The notes: generated by a model not told the origin, from the letters alone. A stretch of DNA of 64,000 nt from Brevibacterium antiquum (GCF_016107655.1 NZ_JABASX010000005.1:1-64000); one strand, 5' to 3'; positions 34,524-44,205 are shown, counted from the stretch's first letter. A program made the numbers and translations.

Positions 34524-35561
34524 TCAGAGCTTGCGCAGCTGGACCTTGCGGATCGTGTGGTCATCCGATTTGTGCAGCACGAGGTCGGCACGACCCCGGC
34601 TGGGCTGGACGTTCTCACGCAGATTGGGGAAGTTGATCGAATCCCAGATCTCCGTGGCCAGGGTGATCGCCTCGTCGTCGTCGAGTTTCGAATAGCGGTG
34701 GAAGTAGGAGTCCGTGTCCTGGAAGGCACCGTGTTTGAGCTTGAGGAACCGGGAGATGTACCACTGTCGGATGTCGCGGGAACGGGCATCGACGTAGACG
34801 GAGAAGTCGAAGTAGTCGCTGATCGACAGACCCAGGGTCCCGTCGCTGCGGGGCCGGGCGGGCTGGAGGACGTTGAGGCCTTCGACGATGAGGACATCGG
34901 GGGAGCGGACAACCACCTCGGCGCCGGGGACGATGTCGTAGGTGTGGTGCGAGTACACGGGGGCACGCACCTCGGGGGAGCCGGACTTCACGGCGGAGAT
35001 GAACCGCAGCAGTTTGCGCCGGTCGTAGGACTCGGGGAAGCCCTTGCGCCCTGTGAGCCGTCGGCGATCGAGTTCGGCGTTCGAGTAGAGGAAGCCGTCG
35101 GTGGTGATGAGCTCGACGCGAGGGGTATCGGGCCAGCGGGCCAGGAGTTCGCGCAGGACACGAGCGGTCGTCGACTTGCCGACGGCGACGGACCCGGCTA
35201 CGCCGATGACGAAGGGGGTGCGCTTGGCCTCCTGCGGTTCGAGCCCGATCTCGTGCAATGGGGAGAAGAACTCCCGTGTCATGTCGTGCTTGGCGCGGCG
35301 GGCGGAGACGTAGAGGTTGAGCAGCCGCGACAGGGGCAGGTACACCTGAGCCACCTCGTCGAGGTTGATCCGGTCGCCCAGACCGCGCAGACGTTCGATG
35401 TCGCGCTGCTTCAGCGGCAGGGGAGTGGCTTGGGCCAGGGTGCCCCAGACCTCGCGGTCGAACTCCCAGAACGGGGACGTCGGTTCGACCTCGGGCTTGC
35501 GTCCTGTATTGAGGCCGGCCAGGCGTCGCGCGCGGTCAAGGATGGGATCGACATGAGACAT
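34524..35561 (-). CDS. coaA: Pantothenate kinase, type I
   Basis: Phosphorylates pantothenate in the first step of CoA synthesis. It has Walker [68 protein letters not shown] and the C-terminal [18 protein letters not shown]. The conserved core begins at [12 protein letters not shown]; before it lies an extension of about 35 residues. The start is uncertain: ATG 35561 (345 residues) or ATG 35585 (353). Divergent from glmS. Confidence 0.95.
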   Translation of the reverse strand: MSHVDPILDRARRLAGLNTGRKPEVEPTSPFWEFDREVWGTLAQATPLPLKQRDIERLRGLGDRINLDEVAQVYLPLSRLLNLYVSARRAKHDMTREFFSPLHEIGLEPQEAKRTPFVIGVAGSVAVGKSTTARVLRELLARWPDTPRVELITTDGFLYSNAELDRRRLTGRKGFPESYDRRKLLRFISAVKSGSPEVRAPVYSHHTYDIVPGAEVVVRSPDVLIVEGLNVLQPARPRSDGTLGLSISDYFDFSVYVDARSRDIRQWYISRFLKLKHGAFQDTDSYFHRYSKLDDDEAITLATEIWDSINFPNLRENVQPSRGRADLVLHKSDDHTIRKVQLRKL

Positions 35562-35564
35562 GGG

Positions 35565-35574
35565 CACAATTGTG
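35565..35574. promoter_or_regulatory. 10-bp palindrome CACAATTGTG at the coaA start
   Basis: A perfect palindrome 3 nt upstream of ATG 35561, in the coaA/glmS divergent interval. It overlaps the place where a leaderless coaA promoter would have its -10 box. Confidence 0.3.
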
Positions 35575-35691
35575 TCATGCGTCATGTCCTAGCTGAACGC
35601 CGAGGTGGTCCGTGAGATTCCGAACGTGATCTTCGTGATCGCCGAGGTGGTGGTCGGGTAGGTCGATTCCACGTTTCTTGACTCGACTGCG

Positions 35692-35697
35692 TAAAAT
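35692..35697 (+). promoter_or_regulatory. -10 box TAAAAT, leaderless start of glmS
   Basis: TAAAAT ends 7 nt before the glmS ATG at 35705, with no ribosome-binding site between. Confidence 0.5.
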
Positions 35698-35704
35698 TCC
35701 ACTC

Positions 35705-37579
35705 ATGTGTGGAATCGTTGGTTATGTATCCAAAGCAGACGTTGACAATGCTGATCACTCGGCGCTCGATGTGGTGCTCAGCGGCCTGAAACGGCTCGAA
35801 TACCGGGGCTATGACTCTGCGGGAGTCGCCCTCGTCACTCCTGCCGGTGACCTGGAGACCGCGAAGAAGGCGGGCAAGCTCTCGGCGCTGACCGACGAGC
35901 TCGAGGTCAACCCCCTGCCGAAGGCCCAGACCGGCATCGGACACACCAGGTGGGCCACCCACGGTGGACCGACCGACCTCAACGCCCACCCGCATGTGGC
36001 CGACGGTGGAAAGCTGGCGCTGATCCACAACGGCATCATCGAGAACTTCGCTCAGCTCAAGCGCGATCTCACCGCCGAAGGTGTGGAATTCCAGTCAGAG
36101 ACCGACACCGAGGTTGCGGCCGCTCAGTTGGCCAAGAACTTCCAGGACACCGGCGACCTGACGAAGGCCATGCGCGTGACCGCCACCCAGCTCGAAGGCG
36201 CCTTCACGCTGCTGGCCGTCCACGCCGACGCTCCCGGACAGGTCGTCGCCGCACGCCGCAACTCGCCCCTGGTCATCGGCCTGGGCGAGGGAGAGAACTT
36301 CCTCGGCTCCGACGTCGCCGCCTTCATCGACTACACCCGCACCGCGGTCGAGATCGGTCAGGACCAGGTCGTGACCATCACCCCGGACTCAGTGGTCATC
36401 ACGGACAACGACGGCAACGAGGTCGACGGTGTGCAGTACGAGGTCGACTGGGACGCCGCTGCTGCGGAGAAGGGCGGATTCCCCTCGTTCATGGACAAGG
36501 AGATCCACGACCAGCCACAGGCCGTCGCGGACACCCTGCTGGGCCGTCTCGACATCGACGGCAAGCTCACCCTCGACGAGATGCACATCGACGAGACGGT
36601 GCTCAAGACCATCGACAAGATCGTCGTCATCGCCTGCGGCACCGCGGCCTACGCCGGCCAGGTCGCCAAGTACGCCATCGAACACTGGTGCCGTGTGCCC
36701 GTCGAGGTCGAGCTCGCCCACGAGTTCCGCTACCGTGACCCTGTTGTGACCGAGAAGACCCTTGTCGTGGCGATCTCCCAGTCGGGAGAGACCATGGACA
36801 CGACCATGGCCGTGCGACACGCACGTCAGCAGGGCGCGAAGGTCATCGCCATCTGCAACACCTTCGGCTCGACCATTCCCCGCGAATCCGACGCCGCGCT
36901 GTACACGCACGCCGGTCCGGAGATCGCGGTCGCCTCGACGAAGGCCTTCCTGTCCCAGGTTGTGGCCTGCTATCTGCTGGGCCTCTACCTGGCACAGCTG
37001 CGGGGCAACAAGTTCCGCGACGAGATCACCACCATCCTCGAAGAGCTGCAGACCATCCCGGAGAAGGTTCAGAGCGTCCTCGACAACGGCAAGCAGCAGG
37101 TGCTCGAGCTCGCCCGTCGCAACCAGGACGTCGGCTCTGTGCTGTTCCTGGGTCGCCATGTGGGCTTCCCCGTGGCCATGGAGGGTGCGCTCAAGCTCAA
37201 GGAGCTCGCCTACATCCACGCCGAGGGCTTCGCCGCCGGTGAGCTCAAGCACGGTCCGATCGCGCTCATCGACGACGGCCAGCTGGTCATCATCGTCGTG
37301 CCGTCCAAGCGCGGCCGCGATTCGCTGCACGCCAAGGTCATCTCGAACATCCAGGAAGTCCGGGCCCGCGGCGCGAACACCGTCGTCATCGCCGAGGAAG
37401 GGGATGAAGAGGTCCGCGAGTTCGCCTCCGAGGTCATCTACGTTCCCCAGACGACGACGCTCATGGCGCCGCTGCTGACAACGGTTCCGCTGCAGATCTT
37501 CGCGATGGAACTGGCCACGGCCAAGGGCCTGGACGTGGATCAGCCACGCAACCTGGCCAAGTCCGTGACCGTGGAGTAA
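35705..37579 (+). CDS. glmS: Glutamine--fructose-6-phosphate aminotransferase (isomerising)
   Basis: Makes glucosamine-6-phosphate from fructose-6-phosphate and glutamine. The start at 35705 is set by chemistry: MCGIVGYVS puts the catalytic Cys at position 2, ready for methionine removal; the frame runs back to 35678 without support. The N-terminal amidotransferase domain has RLEYRGYDSAGVAL and GHTRWATHGGP, followed by two SIS domains (AISQSGETMDTTMAVRHA; FLGRHVGFPVAMEGALKLKE) and the C-terminal DQPRNLAKSVTVE. 624 residues, standard. Confidence 0.98.
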   Translation: MCGIVGYVSKADVDNADHSALDVVLSGLKRLEYRGYDSAGVALVTPAGDLETAKKAGKLSALTDELEVNPLPKAQTGIGHTRWATHGGPTDLNAHPHVADGGKLALIHNGIIENFAQLKRDLTAEGVEFQSETDTEVAAAQLAKNFQDTGDLTKAMRVTATQLEGAFTLLAVHADAPGQVVAARRNSPLVIGLGEGENFLGSDVAAFIDYTRTAVEIGQDQVVTITPDSVVITDNDGNEVDGVQYEVDWDAAAAEKGGFPSFMDKEIHDQPQAVADTLLGRLDIDGKLTLDEMHIDETVLKTIDKIVVIACGTAAYAGQVAKYAIEHWCRVPVEVELAHEFRYRDPVVTEKTLVVAISQSGETMDTTMAVRHARQQGAKVIAICNTFGSTIPRESDAALYTHAGPEIAVASTKAFLSQVVACYLLGLYLAQLRGNKFRDEITTILEELQTIPEKVQSVLDNGKQQVLELARRNQDVGSVLFLGRHVGFPVAMEGALKLKELAYIHAEGFAAGELKHGPIALIDDGQLVIIVVPSKRGRDSLHAKVISNIQEVRARGANTVVIAEEGDEEVREFASEVIYVPQTTTLMAPLLTTVPLQIFAMELATAKGLDVDQPRNLAKSVTVE

Positions 37580-37638
37580 GCAGGCCACGACAAGCCGAGC
37601 GCGCGTCCCAGTGGGAGGCGTGCGAGAAGGGGAGAGAT

Positions 37639-38109
37639 ATGGCGATTCTGGGAATCGGAACCGACATCGCAGATGTGCCGCGCTTCGCCGAGCACATCGA
37701 GCGGGTCCCCGAGCTCCTCGATCGTCTGCTCACCCCAGCCGAACAGCGGGGGCGCACCGGCAAGCGCCGGACGGATGCCTCCTTGGCGGCGAGATTCTCC
37801 GCCAAGGAGGCTCTGAAGAAGGCGATCGGCTTCCCCGGGTGGCTGCCCTGGCAATCCGCCGAGGTGGTCCCCGCCAGGTCCGGTGCGCCCTCATTCCGCC
37901 TGCGGGGTCTCGTGCTCGAACACTTCCACCGCATCGGCGCCACGAACATCCACCTCTCCATCACCCATGATGCGAACCTCACCATGACCTTCGTCATCGT
38001 CGAAGGCGAAGGGCCATCGCTGAGTCCTGGCGTGGACTGGGACGCGGAGCATTTCGGGTTGGCAGATGGCTTCCGGACTTCGGCACCACCTCGGCGTGGT
38101 CGGCAATAG
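37639..38109 (+). CDS. acpS: Holo-[acyl-carrier-protein] synthase
   Basis: Transfers 4'-phosphopantetheine from CoA to acyl carrier protein. Family motifs are GIGTDIADVPRFAE with the metal aspartate and FSAKEALKKAIGF with the second metal ligand, then the late HLSITHDANLTMTFVIVE. At 156 residues it is somewhat longer than typical AcpS, with an extra C-terminal tail. The ribosome-binding site GGGGAG is close to the ATG. It lies 59 nt downstream of glmS. Confidence 0.93.
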   Translation: MAILGIGTDIADVPRFAEHIERVPELLDRLLTPAEQRGRTGKRRTDASLAARFSAKEALKKAIGFPGWLPWQSAEVVPARSGAPSFRLRGLVLEHFHRIGATNIHLSITHDANLTMTFVIVEGEGPSLSPGVDWDAEHFGLADGFRTSAPPRRGRQ

Positions 38110-38112
38110 ACT
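38107..38112 (+). promoter_or_regulatory. -10 box TAGACT overlapping the acpS stop codon
   Basis: The TAG stop of acpS forms the first half of TAGACT, which ends 6 nt before the ATG of the M20 gene, so that gene is probably transcribed leaderless from its own promoter. Confidence 0.5.
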
Positions 38113-38118
38113 CAGACC

Positions 38119-39411
38119 ATGAGCTCTCCTTCCAACACTGACACTTCCCACACAGAAATCGCCGGCACCGCCACCACCGGCCTCGACGTTCACCTGCCTA
38201 CCGCTGAGGACGCAGCAGACATCGCGGACGGGTTGGTCGCTCTGCGCCGGGCACTGCATGAGAACGCCGAGGTGGGGCTTGATCTGCCCATCACCCAGAA
38301 ACTTGTCCTCGACGCCATCGAAGGCCTCGACATCGAGGTGACGAAGGGCAACGGGCTCTCCTCGCTCGTCGTCGTCCTCCGCGGCGGCCAGCGGAAGAAC
38401 GATTCGACCGGTGTCGTCCCCGCGGTGCTGCTGCGCGGAGACATGGACGGCCTGCCCGTGCCGGAGGCGACAGGCTTCGACTTCGCGGCCACGACCGGGC
38501 AGATGCACGCCTGCGGCCACGACCTGCACACGACCGGTTTGGTCGGTGCCCTCAAACTTCTCCACCGTGACCGGGATTCCCTGCCCGGAGACGTCGTGTT
38601 CATGTTCCAGCCCGGCGAAGAAGGCTATGACGGGGCCGGGAAGATGATCGATGAGGGCGTCCTCGACGCCGCGGGTCCCAGGGTGAAGGCCGCCTTCGGC
38701 ATCCACGTCTCCGCAGACCAGGACCTCGGCGTCGCCTACTGCCGACAAGGGTCGTACATGGCGGCGTTTTCGAAGATGTCCATCACCGTCCGCGGCAAGG
38801 GCACCCATGCCTCCCGCCCGGCAACCGGCCGCGACCCCATCCAGGTCGGTGCGATGCTGGTGGGTCAGCTCCAGGAATACGTGACCAGGCGCTTCGACAT
38901 CTTCGACCCCCTGGTCATCACCGTCGGCCAGTTCAACGGCGGCACCGCCCCGAACGTCATCCCCGACTTCGCGCAGCTCGTCGTCAGCATCCGCACCTTC
39001 TCCGACGAGGTCACCACACGAGCCGAGGCTGAATTGCCGCAGTTGGTCACCGAACTGGTCGCCGCCCACGGCCTGGAAGCCGAGGTCGACTACGAGCGAG
39101 TGCTGCCGCCGACGATCAACAATGACGACGAAGCCGATTTCTTCCTCGAAACCTTCGCCGATCTCTTCGGACCCGACCGCGCCGTTGTCAGACCGAACCC
39201 GATCCCCGGCTCCGAGGACTTCTCCCGCGTGCTCGAACAGGTTCCCGGCGCGTACGGCCACTTCGGTGTGGCCCTGCCGAACCTGCCCGTCGAGGAACGC
39301 GAAGCCAACCACTCGCCCCGAGCCCGTCACAGCGACGAGGGACTGGCCGATCAGGCACTGTTCCTGGCCCACCTGGCCGGGCGCAGGCTCGCTCGTCTGG
39401 CCCAGGACTGA
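38119..39411 (+). CDS. M20-family amidohydrolase (hippuricase-like)
   Basis: Zinc-dependent peptidase/amidohydrolase of 430 residues. It shows VALRRALHENAEVGLDLPIT, the metal motif TGQMHACGHDLHTTGLVGAL, the catalytic glutamate pair in VFMFQPGEEGYDGAGKMID, GKGTHASRPATGRDP in the dimerisation domain and the late SEDFSRVLEQVPGAYG. It resembles N-acyl-amino-acid and indole-acetyl-amino-acid hydrolases; the substrate cannot be specified. nnr follows after 10 nt. Confidence 0.9.
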   Translation: MSSPSNTDTSHTEIAGTATTGLDVHLPTAEDAADIADGLVALRRALHENAEVGLDLPITQKLVLDAIEGLDIEVTKGNGLSSLVVVLRGGQRKNDSTGVVPAVLLRGDMDGLPVPEATGFDFAATTGQMHACGHDLHTTGLVGALKLLHRDRDSLPGDVVFMFQPGEEGYDGAGKMIDEGVLDAAGPRVKAAFGIHVSADQDLGVAYCRQGSYMAAFSKMSITVRGKGTHASRPATGRDPIQVGAMLVGQLQEYVTRRFDIFDPLVITVGQFNGGTAPNVIPDFAQLVVSIRTFSDEVTTRAEAELPQLVTELVAAHGLEAEVDYERVLPPTINNDDEADFFLETFADLFGPDRAVVRPNPIPGSEDFSRVLEQVPGAYGHFGVALPNLPVEEREANHSPRARHSDEGLADQALFLAHLAGRRLARLAQD

Positions 39412-39421
39412 GGAGGCACTG

Positions 39422-41014
39422 ATGTCAGTCTTCGCCTCTCCCAGCACCGTCATCGTCGAGGCCGAACGACCCCTTCTCGACGCGGGCGTCGACCTCATGG
39501 CTCGCGCTTCTCGCGCCTTGGCCCACTTCTGCGCCGATGTGCTGCGAGAGTCTCGAGGTCAGATCTTCGGTTCCCGTGTGTGCGTGTTCGCCGGTCCCGG
39601 CAACAACGCCGGAGACGCGCTCTTCGCCGCCGCGGCGCTGGCCCGGCGCGGGGCCCACATCACTGTCGTCACATTCTTCGAGCGCACCCACGAGGAGGGA
39701 CTGGCCGCGGCTCGTCGGGCGGGAGCCGGTGTCATCGCCTTCCCGAGTTCGGACGAGACCGCTGACCCGAGCGTCGAGGCGGCCGGCCAGTGCAGTGCCG
39801 AGGCTGGGGCACATCTGCGCGCCGATGTGCTGCGGGAACTCTCCCGGTCCGACCTCATCCTCGACGGCATCCTCGGCACCGGCGGCCGACGCGGCCTGCC
39901 CGAGCACATCGCCTCGCTCATCCGCGACTGGCGACACTCTAACGGCACGTCCACCACACAGACGCTCATCGCTGTCGACATCCCGTCTGATCTGTCCCCT
40001 ACCGAAGCAGGTTCCGAAGACAGAATCCACGCCGACCACACCGTGACCTTCGGCGGACTCAAAGCCGAGCTGATCGACCCCCGCGTCGCCGCATTCACCG
40101 GCACCGTCCATCTCGTCGATATCGGCCTCGAACTGCACGAGGACCAGGCCACCGCCGAGGTTGTCGACGCCGATGATCTCAACGCGGACTTCCCCCGCCC
40201 CCAAGCGGATGGCCACAAATACTCCCGCGGAGTCGTCGGCATCCTCGCCGGGTCCGAGGAGTACCCGGGTGCAGGAGTGCTGACCACCACCTCGGCGGTC
40301 AACTGCGGGGTCGGCATGGTCCGGTCCCTGGGATCCCAGATGGTCGCCGAATACGTCATCGGCCTCCACGCCGAGGTGGTCACCGCCTCGGGCCGCATGA
40401 ACGCCGTGGTCATGGGCCCAGGCAACCCGGAGGACGAATACGTCCACGCCTGCGTCGACGCGTTGGCGAACACGAACGTTCCCGTCGTCCTCGACGCCGG
40501 GGCACTGGACATGGTCGGGCGCGCAGAATCGGTCAAGGGCACATGGCTGGCCGAGAGACCAGTGGTCCTGACGCCGCACGCCGGTGAGCTGGCTCGGCTG
40601 CTCAGCCGCCTCCTCGGCGAGATCATCACCTCGAGCCGGATCAACGCCGACCCCATCGGCTGGGCGCAGAGAGCCGCACAGTCCAGCGGCTGCATCGTCC
40701 TGCTCAAGGGACACCAGACCGTCATCGCCGCCCCGGACGGGTTCTGCGTGCTCCCCGAGGTCGGACCGGCCAGCCTGGCCACCGCGGGGTCCGGGGACGT
40801 GCTGGCCGGGATCATCGGGGCCCTGGTCGCGACCTTCCACGCGAAGCATCAGCATGAGCCAGCGCTGCCGGAACGCGAACTGGCCCACATCGTCGGACTC
40901 GGCGTGCTGGTGCACAATGCTGCGGGTCGACGGGCCGTGAACGCCGGAGCACTCGCCGATGCCGTCGCCGAGGTGGCAGGGGAGCTCATCCACAAGGGGT
41001 CCGTGATCGAGTGA
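39422..41014 (+). CDS. nnr: Bifunctional NAD(P)HX epimerase/dehydratase
   Basis: Repairs hydrated NADH and NADPH. The N-terminal YjeF-type epimerase domain (residues ~1-230) has VCVFAGPGNNAGDALFAAAA and ILDGILGTGGRRGLPE, and the C-terminal ribokinase-like dehydratase domain (~255-530) has HKYSRGVVGILAGSEEYPGA, VVMGPGNPEDEYV, VVLTPHAGELARLL and the ATP/ADP loop SLATAGSGDVLAGIIGAL. I start it at ATG 39422, with GAGGAGG 6 nt upstream; the frame runs further back inside the M20 gene without support. Confidence 0.95.
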   Translation: MSVFASPSTVIVEAERPLLDAGVDLMARASRALAHFCADVLRESRGQIFGSRVCVFAGPGNNAGDALFAAAALARRGAHITVVTFFERTHEEGLAAARRAGAGVIAFPSSDETADPSVEAAGQCSAEAGAHLRADVLRELSRSDLILDGILGTGGRRGLPEHIASLIRDWRHSNGTSTTQTLIAVDIPSDLSPTEAGSEDRIHADHTVTFGGLKAELIDPRVAAFTGTVHLVDIGLELHEDQATAEVVDADDLNADFPRPQADGHKYSRGVVGILAGSEEYPGAGVLTTTSAVNCGVGMVRSLGSQMVAEYVIGLHAEVVTASGRMNAVVMGPGNPEDEYVHACVDALANTNVPVVLDAGALDMVGRAESVKGTWLAERPVVLTPHAGELARLLSRLLGEIITSSRINADPIGWAQRAAQSSGCIVLLKGHQTVIAAPDGFCVLPEVGPASLATAGSGDVLAGIIGALVATFHAKHQHEPALPERELAHIVGLGVLVHNAAGRRAVNAGALADAVAEVAGELIHKGSVIE

Positions 41015-41070
41015 GCAGGTCCCTGTCCGAATGGCGGGCCCCTGTCCTGATGGCAGGCGAGAGTCCACGG

Positions 41071-41076
41071 TATTCT
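41071..41076 (+). promoter_or_regulatory. -10 box TATTCT, leaderless start of alr
   Basis: TATTCT ends 6 nt before the GTG at 41083. This indicates an internal promoter for alr and supports 41083 as the start codon. Confidence 0.5.
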
Positions 41077-41082
41077 TATCCG

Positions 41083-42336
41083 GTGACATCAACCGATTCC
41101 TCAGGGGCACTGGTCAGGGCCGAGATCGACGTGGCCGCACTGCAGGCCAATGCCGCACTCCTCGCCGAACGGCTTGCGCCTGCCCGACTCAAATGCGTCG
41201 TCAAGGCCAACGCCTACGGGCACGGCATCGACATCGTCGCGCCGGCGCTTTTCGCCGCTGGCTGGCGTGACTTCTGTGTGGCCACGATCAGCGAGGCGCT
41301 GCGACTGCGCGAGCTGCTGGGAGACGAGGTCACCATCACAGCATGGCTGTACGGACCGACCACCGACCTCGACGCTGCCGTCGCCGCTGGAATCGAGCTG
41401 GGTGTGTCCACTGTGGACAGCCTCGACCGGCTCCGCGACGCCGCCCACCGCACGAACACCACCGCCCGCCTCCACCTCAAGGTCGACACCGGGTTGGGCC
41501 GCAACGGCCTGGCTCCTGCGGACTGGAAGCGTGCACTCGAGAAGCTGCGGAGCCTGGATGCCGGTCTCGAGTCGGATGAGGCCGATGCGAGTGCGGTTGC
41601 CCCGGGTCTTGAGATCGTGGGCATCATGAGCCACTACGCCGTCGCGGACGAACCCGAACGTGTCGAGACCGCGCAGCAGACGCACGTCTTCGACTCGGCC
41701 CACCGGGAGCTCACGGCGGTGCTCGACGAGGCCCAGGGCCGCCTCGGCGAATCGGATCGACTCGAGGTCCACATTGCGAACTCACCGGCCGCGCTCACAC
41801 TCTCACCATTCCCGGGTACCTCGGCTCGGGTGGGCCTGTCACTGTACGGTCTCTCCCCGCTCGACGATCAGAGTGCGCAGGATCTGGGACTGGTGCCGGT
41901 GATGCGACTGGTCTCCCAGATCGTCAACCTCAAAGACATCCCCAGCGGTCACGGCGCATCCTATGGGCTCACCTTCACCGCGGCGGCCGACACCCGCTTC
42001 GCTCTGGTCCCCGGCGGCTATGGGGACGGAATCGCGCGCTCGGCATCGAATAGGGCCGAGGTCTCCATCCGCGGCACCCGATATCCGGTCGTCGGACGGA
42101 TCGCGATGGATCAGATGATCGTCGAGGTCGGTGCCGGGGAGGTCGCCATCGGCGATGAGGTCGTCATCTTCGGCCCCGACGGTCCCAGCGCGGCCGAATG
42201 GGGGACCTGGGCGGATACGATCAACTACGAGGTCGTCACCCGCATCAGTGAGCGCGTCGACCGTGTTGAGGTCGACGGCAGCACGGAAGCGCAGAGGGAC
42301 AGCTTCCTCGAGGCCGGAGGTACGGTGTCGCGATGA
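41083..42336 (+). CDS. alr: Alanine racemase
   Basis: PLP enzyme that supplies D-alanine for peptidoglycan. The conserved domain begins ALVRAEIDVAALQANAALLA; the PLP lysine is in CVVKANAYGHGIDIVAPAL, with GIMSHYAVADEPERVE, TALTLSPFPGTSARVGLSLY-type sequence and PVVGRIAMDQMIVEVG. The frame is open from GTG 41011, which overlaps nnr, but the extra 24 residues are not conserved and a TATTCT box lies 6 nt before GTG 41083, so I prefer the latter (417 residues). It overlaps tsaE by 4 nt. Confidence 0.95.
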   Translation: MTSTDSSGALVRAEIDVAALQANAALLAERLAPARLKCVVKANAYGHGIDIVAPALFAAGWRDFCVATISEALRLRELLGDEVTITAWLYGPTTDLDAAVAAGIELGVSTVDSLDRLRDAAHRTNTTARLHLKVDTGLGRNGLAPADWKRALEKLRSLDAGLESDEADASAVAPGLEIVGIMSHYAVADEPERVETAQQTHVFDSAHRELTAVLDEAQGRLGESDRLEVHIANSPAALTLSPFPGTSARVGLSLYGLSPLDDQSAQDLGLVPVMRLVSQIVNLKDIPSGHGASYGLTFTAAADTRFALVPGGYGDGIARSASNRAEVSIRGTRYPVVGRIAMDQMIVEVGAGEVAIGDEVVIFGPDGPSAAEWGTWADTINYEVVTRISERVDRVEVDGSTEAQRDSFLEAGGTVSR

Positions 42337-42971
42337 AATTCCAGCTTTCGTCACTTGTTCAGATGAGGACCTTCGCCGAGGCGCTCGCCGGGTACCTGCG
42401 GGCAGGAGATCTCCTCATCCTCAGCGGCAACCTCGGCGCGGGGAAGACGACGTTCACTCAATCCTTGGGACGAGCATTGGGTGTTGCCGGGCGCATCACC
42501 TCACCGACGTTCGTCATTGCGCGGGAGCATCCTTCGCTCCGCGACGGTCCCGCTCTGGTGCACGTCGACGCCTATCGGCTCTCCGACGCGGAGGAGCTCG
42601 GGGATCTCGATCTCGATTCTGAGCTCGAAGAGTCGATCACAGTCGTCGAATGGGGTGCCGGACTCGCCGAGCAGCTCAGCTCCGACCATCTCGATCTCAC
42701 GATCACGCCGATGTTCGACCTCGCCGCCGACGGCAGCGGGGCCGAAGGCGACGCGACTGCCGACGATGACGCCGACGAGGCTGCCGAGAATGCCGCTGAG
42801 GATGACGCCGACGAGGACGAACGCCGCCTTGTCGAACTGCACGGCCACGGCAGCTCCTGGGATGCACGGCTGCAGCAGGTGAGAGACTCGCTCCGGGCCC
42901 TGGCAGATGCGATCGAGGTCAGCGAATCCGACGGGTCAGATGGGTCCGCCGACGAGGAGGAGCGCCAGTGA
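42333..42971 (+). CDS. tsaE: tRNA t6A synthesis ATPase TsaE with acidic insert
   Basis: P-loop ATPase partner of TsaB and TsaD for N6-threonylcarbamoyl-adenosine in ANN-decoding tRNAs. It has Walker A LILSGNLGAGKTTFTQSLG, RITSPTFVIAREH, HVDAYRLSDAEELGDLDLD and VVEWGAGLAEQLSSDHLDL. At 212 residues it is longer than most TsaE (150-170) because of an Asp/Glu/Ala-rich insertion at about residues 131-170 and an acidic C terminus (EVSESDGSDGSADEEERQ). Translation-coupled to alr (ATGA) and tsaB (GTGA). Confidence 0.95.
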   Translation: MKFQLSSLVQMRTFAEALAGYLRAGDLLILSGNLGAGKTTFTQSLGRALGVAGRITSPTFVIAREHPSLRDGPALVHVDAYRLSDAEELGDLDLDSELEESITVVEWGAGLAEQLSSDHLDLTITPMFDLAADGSGAEGDATADDDADEAAENAAEDDADEDERRLVELHGHGSSWDARLQQVRDSLRALADAIEVSESDGSDGSADEEERQ

Positions 42972-43651
42972 TCATAATCAGCATCGATACCTCCCAGGCC
43001 GCCTCGGTGGCTCTGGTCGACACCGAATCCGGGACCGTCCTGGCGGCAGAGCAAGCCGATGACCAGCGCAGACACGTCGAGTTCATCGGACCCGCTCTGG
43101 CCAAGGTGCTTGCGAATTCGGCCCAGCCGGACCTCGTCGTCACCGGAATCGGTCCGGGACCATTCACCGGGCTGCGCGTGGGCATCGCCGCAGCGATCGC
43201 GGTCGGTCAGGCTCGTGGGATCCCGGTCAGGGGCCTTCTGTCTCAGGCCGCGCTCGCCGAGGAGTTGCGCCGAACGAATGCTCAGACCACGGGGCCGGTG
43301 CTCATCGCCGCGGATGCACGACGCAAGGAAGTCTATTTCAGCGTCTACGAGAGCTCAGACGCGTCGCTGCAGGCCGGACCCTTCGTTGCGAAGCCTGCCG
43401 AGGTCGACGATGTCCTCGCCGCTGAAGGCCAGACGGACATCAGCGGCCGCCTCGGCCGCGGTTTTCTCCTCTATCCCGAGGTCCTCGGGCAGTCCGGCTT
43501 CCCTGCGATCGTCGACCCACGCGCCGAGTACCTCGCGTTCGCCGCAGCCAGCGAGATCGCGGCCGGGCGAGAGCTGGCCGAACCGGTTCCCGAATACCTG
43601 CGCGAACCCGATGCCAAGTCCACACCGGTGCGGGAGAGCACGCTGAAATGA
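42968..43651 (+). CDS. tsaB: tRNA t6A synthesis protein TsaB
   Basis: Scaffold paralogue of TsaD with an ASKHA fold. The 227-residue protein starts with GTG overlapping tsaE and has IISIDTSQAASVALVDTESG, RRHVEFIGPALAKVL and the diagnostic GIGPGPFTGLRVGIAAAIA, then VLIAADARRKEVYFSVYE. It works in a complex with TsaE (just upstream) and TsaD (3.7 kb downstream). Confidence 0.95.
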   Translation: MIIISIDTSQAASVALVDTESGTVLAAEQADDQRRHVEFIGPALAKVLANSAQPDLVVTGIGPGPFTGLRVGIAAAIAVGQARGIPVRGLLSQAALAEELRRTNAQTTGPVLIAADARRKEVYFSVYESSDASLQAGPFVAKPAEVDDVLAAEGQTDISGRLGRGFLLYPEVLGQSGFPAIVDPRAEYLAFAAASEIAAGRELAEPVPEYLREPDAKSTPVRESTLK

Positions 43652-43675
43652 GGCCACTGAAATGAGTGCCGGGAG

Positions 43676-44137
43676 ATGAGCACGGGCGCGCCGCACGAAC
43701 AGGCAGGCATCGACGAACTGCGCTGGTGGGATCTGGACGAGGTCGCGGACCATGATGCCGCCATCTTCGGCCCCACCGCGTGGACGCTGACGTACTACTG
43801 GGCTGTGAAGGCTCAGGCCGGAACGGCGATGTTCGCGGCACGGACCTCCACCTCGGCGCTGGCCGGGTGGATCGTCATGTCAGCCGCCGGCGGTGAAGCA
43901 GACGTCATGACCATTGCCACCACCGAGGTCGGACGCGGTCAGGGCATCGCTCGCCGGCTGCTCCAGGCCGGGATCGACTGGGCACTGAGCCGAGGGGCCC
44001 AGGTCGTGCACCTCGAGGTTGATGAGCACAACGAACCGGCACTGGGCCTCTACCGTTCCTTCGGATTCTTCGAATGGGGCAGACGCCCCGACTACTACCC
44101 GGGTGCCGACGCGATCCTCATGCGCTTCCGCCCATAA
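43676..44137 (+). CDS. rimI: Ribosomal-protein-alanine N-acetyltransferase (RimI-like GNAT)
   Basis: GNAT acetyltransferase of 153 residues. It has the RimI-type N terminus ELRWWDLDEVADHDAAIFGP, the acetyl-CoA loop VGRGQGIARRLLQAGIDWAL, HLEVDEHNEPALGLYRSFGF and RRPDYYPGADAILMRF. Its place directly after tsaB is typical for rimI, which acetylates the N terminus of ribosomal protein S18. A GGGAG lies almost on the ATG, so spacing is poor. Confidence 0.9.
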   Translation: MSTGAPHEQAGIDELRWWDLDEVADHDAAIFGPTAWTLTYYWAVKAQAGTAMFAARTSTSALAGWIVMSAAGGEADVMTIATTEVGRGQGIARRLLQAGIDWALSRGAQVVHLEVDEHNEPALGLYRSFGFFEWGRRPDYYPGADAILMRFRP

Positions 44138-44205
44138 GTCGGAGTCGCCGAGGCGCTCACGGACTCAAGCTGCGTGCAGTCGGCAGGCCACACACAGTGG
44201 TCGGT

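Noticed and set aside
35655..35672. A GGTCGATTCC stretch between coaA and glmS resembles a tRNA T-loop.
   Set aside because: No cloverleaf can be formed from the surrounding sequence and the stretch is part of the glmS promoter region.
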